64,000 bases of DNA, from NCBI RefSeq assembly GCF_003610235.1, contig NZ_RAPR01000001.1:6138001-6202000 (forward strand), in the 5' to 3' direction. The notes under the pieces were generated by a model. The model searched no databases. It was given only the letters and a program-made list of their open reading frames with translations, and was not told where the DNA came from. The position numbers and the translations under genes are program-made. Positions 19,126 to 27,345 of this stretch are shown piece by piece. The DNA comes from Catellatospora citrea (GTDB lineage Bacteria > Actinomycetota > Actinomycetes > Mycobacteriales > Micromonosporaceae). The first letter of the stretch is position 1, and each line of letters opens with the position of its first letter.

Positions 19126-20145
19126 ATGTCGTACAAGGCTGAGTACATCTGGATCGACGGCACCGCGCCGACCGCGAAGCTGCGCTCCAAGACCAAGATC
19201 ATTGCCGATGGCGTCGAACCGGGCATCTGGGGCTTCGACGGCTCCAGCACCAACCAGGCCGAGGGCCACAGCTCGGACCGTGTCCTGCGGCCGGTGGCCA
19301 CCTACCGCGACCCGATCCGCGGCGGTGCCGACCTGTTAGTGCTGTGCGAGGTCCTCAACATCGACGGCACGCCGCACGAGTCGAACACCCGCGCCCTGCT
19401 GCGCCCGGTGGCCGACCGGTTCGCCGCCCAGCAGCCGCTGTTCGGCATCGAGCAGGAGTACACCTTCTTCCAGGGCGCCCGCCCGCTCGGCTTCCCCGAG
19501 GGCGGCTTTCCCGCGCCGCAGGGCGGCTACTACTGCGGCGTGGGCGCCGACGAGATCTTCGGTCGCGCCGTGGTCGAGAAGCACCTGGACAACTGCCTCG
19601 CCGCCGGCCTGACCCTCTCCGGCATCAACGCCGAGGTCATGCCCGGCCAGTGGGAGTTCCAGGTCGGTCCGCTGTCCCCGTTGGAGGTCGCCGACCAGCT
19701 CTGGGTCGCCCGCTGGCTGCTGCACCGTACGGCGGAGGACTTCGGTGTCTCGGTCACGCTGGACCCGAAGCCGGCCAAGGGCGACTGGAACGGTGCGGGC
19801 GCGCACACCAACTTCTCCACCCAGGCCATGCGCCAGGGCTACGAGGCGATCATCGAGGCCTGCGAGGCGCTCGGCCGCGACGACAAGCCGGTCGAGCACG
19901 TCCGCAACTACGGCGCCGGTGTCGAGGACCGCCTGACCGGTGCGCACGAAACCGCACCGTGGAACCGATACAGCTACGGTGTCTCCGACCGCGGCGCCTC
20001 GGTTCGCATCCCGTGGCAGGTCGAGGTCGACCAGAAGGGCTACATCGAGGACCGGCGGCCGAACGCCAACGTCGACCCGTACACCGTCACCCGCCTCATC
20101 GTGGACACCTGCTGCACCGCGTTGGAGAAGGCCGACCTCGTCTGA
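19126..20145 (+). CDS. glnII: Glutamine synthetase, type II (eukaryotic-like)
   Basis: A 339-residue enzyme making glutamine from glutamate, ammonia and ATP. The short length and motifs WGFDGSST near residue 37, GIEQEYTFF near 108, NGAGAHTNFS near 224 and DRGASVRIP near 289 identify the GSII family, found in eukaryotes and in actinomycetes and rhizobia. GSII enzymes lack the adenylylation control of GSI. The start has GAAGAGAG upstream. It lies downstream of the glutaminase in the same direction; a GC-rich palindrome sits in the 112-nt gap, so it may have its own promoter. Confidence 0.95.
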   Translation: MSYKAEYIWIDGTAPTAKLRSKTKIIADGVEPGIWGFDGSSTNQAEGHSSDRVLRPVATYRDPIRGGADLLVLCEVLNIDGTPHESNTRALLRPVADRFAAQQPLFGIEQEYTFFQGARPLGFPEGGFPAPQGGYYCGVGADEIFGRAVVEKHLDNCLAAGLTLSGINAEVMPGQWEFQVGPLSPLEVADQLWVARWLLHRTAEDFGVSVTLDPKPAKGDWNGAGAHTNFSTQAMRQGYEAIIEACEALGRDDKPVEHVRNYGAGVEDRLTGAHETAPWNRYSYGVSDRGASVRIPWQVEVDQKGYIEDRRPNANVDPYTVTRLIVDTCCTALEKADLV

Positions 20146-20168
20146 GCCCTCGCCTGGAACAGCGCACT

Positions 20169-20205
20169 CCGGCCGTCGCCGCGTATTCGTCGCGGTGGCG
20201 GCCGG
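20169..20205 (+). terminator. Hairpin after glnII
   Basis: A 15-nt arm starting CCGGCCG (20169-20183) pairs with 20191-20205 with two mismatches around a 7-nt loop. It begins 24 nt after the glnII stop. Confidence 0.6.
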
Positions 20206-20629
20206 GGTCATCGAGACTGCCCATTCGTGCGCGATTGCAGCGGCTATTCACCGCGTACCGGCGAGCCGCCGATGTCGGCTTAACCTAGCTCGGGTGAACG
20301 GGAGATGAACTCATTTCGGTTCGGTTTCGCGGCAGTGATGATCTTCACGCGACGCCGCTTTGCAATGGTGATTCCACGTCGCTTAAATAGTAATATGAAG
20401 TTCCTCAGTTCCATCACCGGTCGGACCCGGACCGCCGAACAGATCCACCTCGAACGCGTGAACCTCAAGCCGGCTGTGCGGCTGCGAGGCGCGAACGAAT
20501 CGCGATGCCGACTCATCATCGGCTGGGTGCGCTGAGCGAGGACTGCCGTGAGCGCCCGGCCGGGGGAAGGGCCGTCGGGCGCAGCAGCTCAGGCGACTTC
20601 TCGCGATCGAGGATCGCCTGTCGAGGATC
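20206..20629. other. Intergenic region without a supported gene
   Basis: An AT-richer stretch near 20380-20400 stands out from the surrounding GC-rich DNA. A 76-codon open frame (20305-20535) has no ribosome site, no recognisable features and basic composition, so I do not call it. The region ends at the SARP-type operator of the next gene. Confidence 0.5.
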
Positions 20630-20673
20630 GTCCACTAATCATCAAGTATGCGTTCAGTCGCACGCGATAAGTT
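20630..20673 (+). promoter_or_regulatory. SARP-type operator/promoter of small secreted protein gene
   Basis: GTCCACT (20630-20636), 4 nt, ATCAAGT (20641-20647), 4 nt, GTTCAGT (20652-20658), 9 nt, TAAGTT (20668-20673). These are the heptamers of the SARP gene promoters in a different order. A fourth, weaker TGTCGAG (20619-20625) continues the 11-bp register. The predicted start is near 20680, about 70 nt before the ATG. Confidence 0.8.
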
Positions 20674-20748
20674 CTCGCTGGAAGAGTGGCCGGTGGTAAC
20701 CGAACGGCTATCGCCGCCAGATATCCGCGCGAGAGCGGGAGCGATTTG

Positions 20749-21150
20749 ATGGAGCGACGTTTCCTTCTCAAAGGCGCGGCCGCCATGGCCGTTGCGGGTG
20801 CGCTGACCCTAATTCCTTCGGCCGCTCAGGCGGCACCGTTGAGGTGTCAGCCGGGCTATGTGTGCATCCGCGAAAACCTGAACCTCCGGAAAAGCGTTAC
20901 CGTCCTGCCGAACGGCTCCGCGTCTTCTGTGATCAACCTGACCGACGAGACCGTCTGGTTCCACGAACACGGGGACTACAACAGGACCACATCCGGTCGC
21001 GCGCACGGGGTCAGCCCCGGCCGTCGGGCCAATTGCGGTGAGTTCGAGGGCCTCCAGTTGCCATCAGTGCTCGTCGGGTGCCTGACGAGCGGATTTCCGC
21101 TGCTGGCGAGGAAGTTTCTGTCAAGTCGCCCGGCTTACCTTGGTGCCTGA
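20749..21150 (+). CDS. Small secreted Cys-containing protein (peptidase-inhibitor I36-like)
   Basis: A 133-residue precursor. Residues 1-28 form a Sec signal peptide (MERRF, hydrophobic core, AQA cleavage near 27). The mature part starts with CQPGYVCIRENLNL, which resembles secreted actinomycete proteins of the I36 inhibitor family, and it has four Cys in all. ATG 20749 is chosen for the signal peptide; GGGAG precedes it. The last 14 codons overlap the next operator (21109-21141), so the C-terminus may have been altered when that site arose. Its own promoter carries three SARP-type heptamers. The function is unknown beyond the family resemblance. Confidence 0.75.
   Translation: MERRFLLKGAAAMAVAGALTLIPSAAQAAPLRCQPGYVCIRENLNLRKSVTVLPNGSASSVINLTDETVWFHEHGDYNRTTSGRAHGVSPGRRANCGEFEGLQLPSVLVGCLTSGFPLLARKFLSSRPAYLGA
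21109..21141 (+). promoter_or_regulatory. SARP-type operator/promoter of hemerythrin-like gene
   Basis: AGGAAGT (21109-21115), 4 nt, GTCAAGT (21120-21126), 9 nt, TACCTT (21136-21141). It is close to the site at 3425-3457. It lies inside the 3' end of the secreted-protein gene. The predicted start is near 21148, about 100 nt before the ATG at 21252. Confidence 0.8.
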
Positions 21151-21190
21151 CGGTCCACCCCGCCCCGCCGACACCTCCCTGTGCATACCG

Positions 21191-21234
21191 GTGGGCCTGC
21201 CTCCGCCCGCTTCTTCGCGCAGAGGCAGGCCCAC
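21191..21234 (+). terminator. Strong leader hairpin (terminator or attenuator)
   Basis: A 13-bp perfect stem (GTGGGCCTGCCTC with GAGGCAGGCCCAC) and an 18-nt loop lie between the predicted transcription start near 21148 and the hemerythrin start. It can end the upstream transcript. Because the promoter lies before it, it would also sit in the leader of the hemerythrin mRNA and could attenuate it. The ribosome site (GAAAGG) follows directly. Confidence 0.7.
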
Positions 21235-21251
21235 CTCCCCGAAAGGCGATC

Positions 21252-21944
21252 ATGAACCACCCCACCAGCCAGCCGATGGCCGACGTCCGTGACATGTACA
21301 TGGTGCACACCTTTTTGAGCCGAGAGTTCGGACTGCTGCCGCAGTTGGTCCGCGATGTCGCGCCCGGCGACACCGCGCGCGCCGAGGTCGTCGGCTCCCA
21401 CGCCGCCCTGCTCTGCTCAATCCTGCACAAGCACCACGAAGGCGAGGACCTGCACCTGTGGCCGCGGCTTCAGGAGCGCGCCGCAGCCCAGGCCGCGGCA
21501 ATCGTGCCGCGTATGGAGGCACAGCACCACGCGATCGAGGCGGTCAACACGGTGATCCTCGCACTGCTGCCCCAATGGCGTCGCACGGCACACAACGGCG
21601 ATGGGCTCGCCGACGCGTTGGAGCAGCTGCACTCCGTGCTGATGGAGCACATGGCGCTGGAGGAGCAGGAGATCCTGCCGCTGGCCGCGTCGCACCTCAC
21701 CGCCGCGGAGTGGAAGCTGCTCGGCGAGCACAGCATGAGCGACACCCCGAAAAAGCATCTGCCGGTGGCCTTCGGCATGGCGATGTACGAGGCCGACCCC
21801 GACGTGATCAAGACGGTGCTCGCCGGCGCGCCGCTGCCCGCCCGGCTGCTCATGCCGTTCATCGGGCCCCGTGTGTACGCGGCTCACGCCAAGCGCGTCC
21901 ACGGGACCGCCACGCCGCCGACCGTCGGTCGCCGGCACCCCTGA
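21252..21944 (+). CDS. Hemerythrin-like domain protein 1
   Basis: A 230-residue protein with a four-helix HHE domain. Candidate iron ligands are His in HTFLSRE, HKHHEGED with LHLW, HHAIE, and the HMALEEQEI motif, giving the H-HxxxE-H-HxxxE-like pattern of bacterial hemerythrins. These proteins bind O2, NO or sense redox state. ATG 21252 has GAAAGG 6 nt upstream; the longer open frame reaches back into the operator and is rejected. A second, related gene follows after 65 nt. It has a SARP-type promoter and a leader hairpin. Confidence 0.85.
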   Translation: MNHPTSQPMADVRDMYMVHTFLSREFGLLPQLVRDVAPGDTARAEVVGSHAALLCSILHKHHEGEDLHLWPRLQERAAAQAAAIVPRMEAQHHAIEAVNTVILALLPQWRRTAHNGDGLADALEQLHSVLMEHMALEEQEILPLAASHLTAAEWKLLGEHSMSDTPKKHLPVAFGMAMYEADPDVIKTVLAGAPLPARLLMPFIGPRVYAAHAKRVHGTATPPTVGRRHP

Positions 21945-21958
21945 GCACGAGAACTCCT

Positions 21959-21982
21959 GGGGTCCGGCCACGGCGGGACCCC
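21959..21982 (+). terminator. Hairpin between the two hemerythrin-like genes
   Basis: GGGGTCC (21959-21965) pairs with GGACCCC (21976-21982) around a 10-nt loop, 14 nt after the stop of the first gene. It may lower readthrough into the second gene. Confidence 0.55.
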
Positions 21983-22009
21983 ACGTAGTGACACGAAAGG
22001 TAGTGGGCA

Positions 22010-22723
22010 GTGCGGATAGCTGATGGGAGACCGGTGAATCAGGATTTCGAACTGTTCGCCGACGTGCGTGACATGTTCGCGCTCCACGCCATGCTGCGCC
22101 GTGAATTCACGTCGGTGTCGAACCTCGTCCGGCGGGTCGACGACGGTGACCGCCTCCAAGCCGAGGCGGTGGCGGGTCATCTCGACCTGATAGGCGCACT
22201 TCTCGACCAACATCACTCGCGTGAGGACGAGCATGTCTGGCCTCGCCTGCAAGAACGAGTGACTGCGGAGACCGCCCCGCTCAGTAGCGTGACAGAAGCT
22301 CTTCGCGAGGACCTTCACCACCGCTACGAGCAGGTGAGCGCGGCGCTCGACGACTGGCGCGCCGGCTGGTCGACCGCCGGGCGAGACGCGCTTGCCGGCG
22401 CGCTCGAAGGGTTGTCGCCTGTTCTGGAGCAGTGTTTGGCTCAGGAGGAGGAGCACGTCGTGCCCCTCGTCGAGAAGTACATCAGCGCGGCCGAATGTCG
22501 ACTCCTGGCAGGCACGTACAGGGAGCAGACGGCACCCGAGCTACTACCGATGATCTTCGGAATGCTGATGTTCGACGGAGTTCCGGATGTCGGCGAGGAC
22601 ATCCTCGCCGAGATGCCTCAGCAGGTCCAGTCAGGGATCCGGCAGCTCGTGTCACAAGCCCGCGCCGACCACGTCGACAAGCTCAGCGGAACTCCGGCGC
22701 CGCCGCAGGTGACGGTGGTCTGA
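22010..22723 (+). CDS. Hemerythrin-like domain protein 2
   Basis: A 237-residue protein aligned with the preceding gene product over most of its length (FADVRDMF with MADVRDMY, QHHSREDEHVWPRLQER with KHHEGEDLHLWPRLQER, EEEHVVPL with EEQEILPL). The middle His pair (HHAIE) is HHRYE here, so iron ligands are largely kept. GTG 22010 has AAAGG 9 nt upstream; GTG 22034 is an alternative that matches the shorter start of protein 1. The two genes are probably cotranscribed, modulated by the hairpin in the gap. Confidence 0.8.
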   Translation: MRIADGRPVNQDFELFADVRDMFALHAMLRREFTSVSNLVRRVDDGDRLQAEAVAGHLDLIGALLDQHHSREDEHVWPRLQERVTAETAPLSSVTEALREDLHHRYEQVSAALDDWRAGWSTAGRDALAGALEGLSPVLEQCLAQEEEHVVPLVEKYISAAECRLLAGTYREQTAPELLPMIFGMLMFDGVPDVGEDILAEMPQQVQSGIRQLVSQARADHVDKLSGTPAPPQVTVV

Positions 22724-22951
22724 CCGTGATGGGGTAGGCGCGTTCAGCCGGACCCGCCTGATGCTGCGGCCCCAGCTGCGCACCCATCGTGTCGGCAACG
22801 ATCGGGCCACTCGTTGAACCGCTGCGTCTTCCGAGCCGTTGTCCTTGCGGAGTCGCTGCTGGGCTCCGAGGTTGCGGAGGCCACCACCGGCCGAGGACGG
22901 CCAGGTGGAGGTCATGGTGGCAGGCTGTGGGGCGGGGAGGAGGCTCCTGAG

Positions 22952-25177
22952 GTGAACGAGGCAAGACCTCGATGGTGCGGGCACACCCTGGTGATCGGCC
23001 ACGACGACCAGCTTCCCTCAGGTCTCGTCGCGCAACTGCCGCGGGAGCGGAACCGCCACACCGTGCTGCTGGTCGGCACGGCCGCCCAGTCCCCGGACAC
23101 CGTCGCCGACCACATCCGGGAGGAGCTGCCCAACATCGGGTCGATTCGTCTCGCCTCATCAGGCCCGGGCATCGCCGACCTCGCCCAGCGCCTGTGTGAA
23201 CTACTCGGCATCGAGGTCGTGGCACCGACGGGTCGGATCATGCTGGTGGCGCCGGGAACGCTGTTCGTCGTCAATCCGAAAGGCGCGAAGCCCTGGCGGA
23301 TCCATCAGCCGGGAAAGTCGCCCAAGTTCACCGGCGCGGCACGCCATCCCGCTCCAGCGTGGCAGGTTCCACTACCCCGTCAATCACAGTGGGCCACCGG
23401 CGGCTTGGTCGCGCACGAGCTGCCCGCCGGCTTCTGGGTGCACCGGCCGCAGCGCGTGCCGCCGCCGCTGGACGACCCCGCCTACGCGATCGACGTCGAC
23501 GGCGAACAGGTCGTGGTCCTGGTCGGTCGTCCCGGCGGGCCGCCACCCTCACCGCAAGGGCTGTACCGGTGGCTCGCGGACCTGCCGTTGACCGCGCTGA
23601 GCCGGCTGCTCCTCATCCCCTACGGGCCGCACGCGGCGATGCTCGACACGGTCGCCGCCCGCCTCAGCACCGACCTGCACGTGATCGTCCGCCGCACCGC
23701 CGGGCTCCCCGTCCGGGTTCGGGACGAAACCCACTACGCCGCGGTGGATGCCGCAGGACGGATCGGCGCCCGCCCCGCGGCTCAGGCGATGTCCTACATC
23801 GCCAACGACCCGGCACCACGGGTGGAGTCGTGGATCAGCCCGACGACCGGCCGGCTCGAGGCGGGCCCACCCATCGAGCAGCTGGACGGCCGCTGGGTGC
23901 TCGAAGTCGTCCGCTCCGGTTACTGGCTGCGCGAATCCGGCACTGCTGCCGGCGACGACGTGCGGCTACGCCCTGCCGCCGACCATGACGCTTTCCTGAT
24001 CGGTGCACCAGGCTCCGAGCCGCATGAGGCCGCTCGCGCGATTGCGGCGGGTCTACCTGCCGACATGCGCGCCGGATTGCAGTTTCAACGGGTGGAGGCG
24101 GGACCACCCGTCAGGTCGGACCTGTCTGAATGGGACGTCGTCGATCAACCAGCCGCGCTGTCGACGGCCACGGGCTGGATGGTGGAGCCCTGGTCCGTAC
24201 GACCGGCAGCCGCGACGTTGGCGGCTGAGTCCATGTTGCTCAGCTCGACCGGCCATTCGGATGCGGCCGGCGCGCCGCACGACAGCGGTGCCGGGAGCTC
24301 CGCCGCGACGGCGGGTACTGCCAGGGTTGACCAGGTCCCGTTCGGCCAAGGAAGGGCGATCGGACGTGCCAAGGTTCCGGGCGCCTCCTTGCTGAGGCCG
24401 CCCGCCGGCGCGCAGGCGTCAACGCCGGAGCTGCAACCGCCGGTTCCCGTACGATCGGCCGACGAGCCTGTCGCGGCGGTCAGGGCGGTGGCCGTACCGG
24501 ACGAGCCCTCCGTGAAGCAGGAGCCCGGGCCGACGTGGACGGTGCCGCTGCGGCGGCAGCGAATCGCGGCGCCGCTGCGCGCCGCTCGGCGCAGCACGGT
24601 CGACGAGCAGTCGCGCATTCGCACCCGACTCGGTGCCGAGTACGACAACCACGTCCACGACGTCGCCCGGCTACTGGGGCGGCTGCCCGAAGTCCGCCCC
24701 GCCGTGCACGAGTCTCCCGACGCGCTGGAGGCGGACCTGGTCGCCGTCGCCGCAGCGCTGAGAACGGATCGCTTCGACGCGACGGACCGCGCGCTGCGCG
24801 CCTGCCTGCTCAGCGGACTGAGCCGCCTGCCCGCCGTCACCGGCCCGGTCAGCGCCGTCATCCCCGCCGATCCGACGCCGTACCGGCAGGGGGACCTGCT
24901 GGTGGCGGACGGACTGCTGCGCGCCGACAGCCGGTCGTCGTTTGCCGGACGGGTCGACCTGCTCACCCTCTACTCGCACACCGGCCGCCGTCCCGGTGCG
25001 CTTTCCGACCGAGATGAGGTGTTGTTCGCGCCGGGCACCGTCTTCAGCGTCATGGATTCCACGACGGGCCCCGACGGCGTCCGCCATGTGCTGCTGCGCG
25101 AACTGGCCGACACCGGCACCGCCGGACCGTCCGACGAGCAGGTGTTGGGCGACCTGCGCGCCGGCGTCCGGCACTGA
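22952..25177 (+). CDS. Large protein with degenerate ADP-ribosyltransferase-like C-terminus
   Basis: A 741-residue soluble protein. The first 370 residues contain two Rossmann-like stretches (HTLVIGHDDQLP; VVVLVGRPGGPPPS, LLLIPYGPHAAML) that I cannot assign. A Pro/Ala-rich linker spans about 410-560. Residues about 609-733 follow the ART fold: LRACLLSGLSRLP, a hydrophobic strand FAGRVDLLTLYSHTGR, then DEVLFAPGTVFSV and VLLREL. The Arg of the first motif and a clear E-x-E pair are missing, so catalysis is doubtful. GTG 22952 follows GGGGAGGAGG, whereas the upstream in-frame start at 22814 lacks this. The next gene starts 37 nt on, suggesting an operon. It may be a surface or conflict-related protein, but this is unproven. 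Confidence 0.6.
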   Translation: MNEARPRWCGHTLVIGHDDQLPSGLVAQLPRERNRHTVLLVGTAAQSPDTVADHIREELPNIGSIRLASSGPGIADLAQRLCELLGIEVVAPTGRIMLVAPGTLFVVNPKGAKPWRIHQPGKSPKFTGAARHPAPAWQVPLPRQSQWATGGLVAHELPAGFWVHRPQRVPPPLDDPAYAIDVDGEQVVVLVGRPGGPPPSPQGLYRWLADLPLTALSRLLLIPYGPHAAMLDTVAARLSTDLHVIVRRTAGLPVRVRDETHYAAVDAAGRIGARPAAQAMSYIANDPAPRVESWISPTTGRLEAGPPIEQLDGRWVLEVVRSGYWLRESGTAAGDDVRLRPAADHDAFLIGAPGSEPHEAARAIAAGLPADMRAGLQFQRVEAGPPVRSDLSEWDVVDQPAALSTATGWMVEPWSVRPAAATLAAESMLLSSTGHSDAAGAPHDSGAGSSAATAGTARVDQVPFGQGRAIGRAKVPGASLLRPPAGAQASTPELQPPVPVRSADEPVAAVRAVAVPDEPSVKQEPGPTWTVPLRRQRIAAPLRAARRSTVDEQSRIRTRLGAEYDNHVHDVARLLGRLPEVRPAVHESPDALEADLVAVAAALRTDRFDATDRALRACLLSGLSRLPAVTGPVSAVIPADPTPYRQGDLLVADGLLRADSRSSFAGRVDLLTLYSHTGRRPGALSDRDEVLFAPGTVFSVMDSTTGPDGVRHVLLRELADTGTAGPSDEQVLGDLRAGVRH

Positions 25178-25214
25178 CCTCACGCATCAGTCCCTCCCGA
25201 GCCTAGGAAGACCA

Positions 25215-26066
25215 GTGACCGAACCGTACGCCGCCGACCAGGACACCCCGGCCGCCGCGAACCGCCCCTACCTGCTGCCGGAAGTCGACGCCGACCATGA
25301 GGCGGTGCCTTCCGACCGCCCGAGCCGGCTGAAGCTCATGCTCGTGGCCGGACTCGGCGTGGTGCTGCTCGGGATCTCCGCAGTGATGATCATGAACAGC
25401 ATGAGGGGGCCAACGCCGAACGATCAGGCACTGTCCCCACCATCTGCGGTGGACCCCGACGGCGGTTTGCCCGGCGACCTGCCGTTCCCGGAACTTTCTC
25501 CCAGCCAGGTGGAGCCTTCACCGACGACGGAGGATACGCAGCCGCCCACCTCGCCGGCTCCGTCGCCCACGGAGACTGACGGAGCACCGACGCCGACAGC
25601 CGGGCCGCGGCCGCAGACCGGTGGTGCCAACCCTTCGCCTACGAGGCCGAACAACCCGGTGCCCCCGGTGGCCGCAGCGCCCACCGGACGGCCGATCACC
25701 AGCCATGCCACAGGCAAGTGCCTGCAGGCCGACGTCCGGCACGGCGCACCGGTGCAATTGTGGTCCTGTACCGGCTCGGTCCAGCAGCAATGGACCGTCC
25801 TGTCCGACCGCACGGTGCGGATCGGCGGCTTCTGTCTCGACCTTTCCCAGGACCAGACCAGTAACGGCGCACTGGTTCAGATCGCGCACTGCGATGGCGG
25901 CGATTCGCAGAGGTTCAATCTCAACACATCTCATGACCTGGTCTCATTGGCCGCTCGAAGGTGTGTGGACGTCCGCGAGAACGGCACGGCGAACGGGACG
26001 GCCATCCAACTGTGGACCTGCAACGGCAATCGCAACCAGAAGTGGACTCTGGCGCAAGCTCCGTGA
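25215..26066 (+). CDS. Membrane-anchored ricin B-type lectin protein
   Basis: A 283-residue protein. About 45 cytoplasmic residues lead into one transmembrane helix (about 47-66, LMLVAGLGVVLLGISAVMIM), followed by a Pro/Thr-rich extracellular linker (about 70-155) and a ricin-type beta-trefoil (about 160-283). The three trefoil repeats are visible by CLQA...QLWSC...QQW, CLDL...VQIAHC and CVDV...IQLWTC...NQKW. Such domains bind sugars. GTG 25215 has AGGAAG upstream. It lies 37 nt after the ART-like gene and is probably cotranscribed, which suggests that the two proteins act together at the cell surface. Confidence 0.88.
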   Translation: MTEPYAADQDTPAAANRPYLLPEVDADHEAVPSDRPSRLKLMLVAGLGVVLLGISAVMIMNSMRGPTPNDQALSPPSAVDPDGGLPGDLPFPELSPSQVEPSPTTEDTQPPTSPAPSPTETDGAPTPTAGPRPQTGGANPSPTRPNNPVPPVAAAPTGRPITSHATGKCLQADVRHGAPVQLWSCTGSVQQQWTVLSDRTVRIGGFCLDLSQDQTSNGALVQIAHCDGGDSQRFNLNTSHDLVSLAARRCVDVRENGTANGTAIQLWTCNGNRNQKWTLAQAP

Positions 26067-26219
26067 CAGCACCTGTCGGGCCGGAGACGGATCGGGCCGC
26101 CTGGTGCGGAGGTTCACACGCACCGGGCGGCCCGGTCGGGAAGGCAGGGAGTCGTACACGGCGGAGCGACGTTGGCCCTCGAAGGCACCAGCCCGCCCGG
26201 CACAGCAGACTCTGCGTTG

Positions 26220-27068
26220 TCACATCTGGTCGCGGCGCACGGCGGTCAGCGAGCTACGGCGGTTCGGTGCGGTCTGCCCGATGACGGCGGTCTGTTCACG
26301 GGCGGCCTGCACGCGGTCGAGATACTCGCGAGCGGATATGTCCTCGGCGGTCGGGGTGGCGCCGATCGCGTAGACCAGACCGCCGATCACCAGCAGTACC
26401 AGCACCCCGATCGGCACCAGCAGGCTTGCCGCGGAGGTGCCGGTCATCGCGGATGAGGGGCTGGTGGCGCGAACCGACATCGCCGCCATGCCCGTGTAGT
26501 GCATACCGCACACCGCCACACCCATCAGCAGCGATGCGCCCGCGATCGCGGCAGGGCGCTTCAGCACGACGGTGAACCAGAATGCCACGGTCGCGGCGAC
26601 CGCGGCGATTAGCACCGAGGCCACGACGAGGCCGATGTCGTAGGAGACCACGCCGTCCAGGCGCATCGCGTACATGCCCAGGTAGTGCATGCCCGCCACG
26701 CCGACACCGGTGAACAGGCCGCCGGTGATGATGCGGCCGGTGTGTGGCTGCCCGAACCCCACGATGAACAGGCCCAGGCAGACCGCGGCGATGGCGACGA
26801 CGGCGCTCAGGGCGGTGGAGGTGATCTCGTAGCGGATCGTGGTGCCGGTCACCGAGAACCCCAGCATGGCCATGAAGTGCATGGCCCAGATTCCCGTGCC
26901 GCCCAGTGCCCAGGCGGCGAGCATCAGCCACCAGAAGCGCTGCCGGGCTATGCCGGCGGCACGCATTCGCGCCGTGCAGATCAGGCAGAGTGAGGACCCC
27001 AGGATCGACAGCGCGTACGCGACGCCGGGGGAGACCAGACCGTGAGCGAAGTGTTGTACGTCGGCCAT
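26220..27068 (-). CDS. MHYT-domain integral membrane sensor protein
   Basis: A 282-residue protein with about seven transmembrane helices. Three MHYT-type motifs at helix ends are visible: MHFMAML near residue 63, MHYLGMYAM near 127 and MHYTGMAAM near 190. The domain is proposed to bind copper and sense O2, CO or NO. Here there is no attached GGDEF, EAL or kinase domain, only a 45-residue cytoplasmic tail, so it may work with a separate partner. It converges on the lectin gene (gap 153 nt). Confidence 0.9.
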   Translation of the reverse strand: MADVQHFAHGLVSPGVAYALSILGSSLCLICTARMRAAGIARQRFWWLMLAAWALGGTGIWAMHFMAMLGFSVTGTTIRYEITSTALSAVVAIAAVCLGLFIVGFGQPHTGRIITGGLFTGVGVAGMHYLGMYAMRLDGVVSYDIGLVVASVLIAAVAATVAFWFTVVLKRPAAIAGASLLMGVAVCGMHYTGMAAMSVRATSPSSAMTGTSAASLLVPIGVLVLLVIGGLVYAIGATPTAEDISAREYLDRVQAAREQTAVIGQTAPNRRSSLTAVRRDQM

Positions 27069-27266
27069 GCTTCGTTCGGCCCTTTCCGGTCATGCAAGCT
27101 GATCAACGTTCCCTCCGGTGAATGGTTCCGGGAGGTCCTGGTGGCGTCATCGGACCCTTGGGTTGAGATATGACCCACTTTCCGTGAACCGTCCCGACTT
27201 CGCTGAGTCCAATGTGTGTCCGTGTGCCTATTTATCTGTCAGGCCGGACGGTGTGGAAGCGGGATT

Positions 27267-27345
27267 GAGCTGGTCGGCCCGATGACGATCGTGCCGACCA
27301 GCTCCAGCGGCAGTGCTCGCACACGGGGTGCCGTGCGCGAGCACT
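27267..27345 (-). terminator. Two tandem hairpins at the end of the ABC operon
   Basis: One perfect 12-bp stem pairs 27267-27278 with 27293-27304 (GAGCTGGTCGGC with its complement). The second pairs AGTGCTCGC plus CACGG at 27312-27326 with CCGTG plus GCGAGCACT at 27331-27345, with one bulge pair. Both lie at or just beyond the permease stop. The rest of the 27069-27344 gap shows nothing else. Confidence 0.7.

Noticed and set aside
20305..20535. 76-codon open frame after glnII
   Set aside because: It has no ribosome site, no recognisable domain and basic composition, and lies in a promoter-rich gap.
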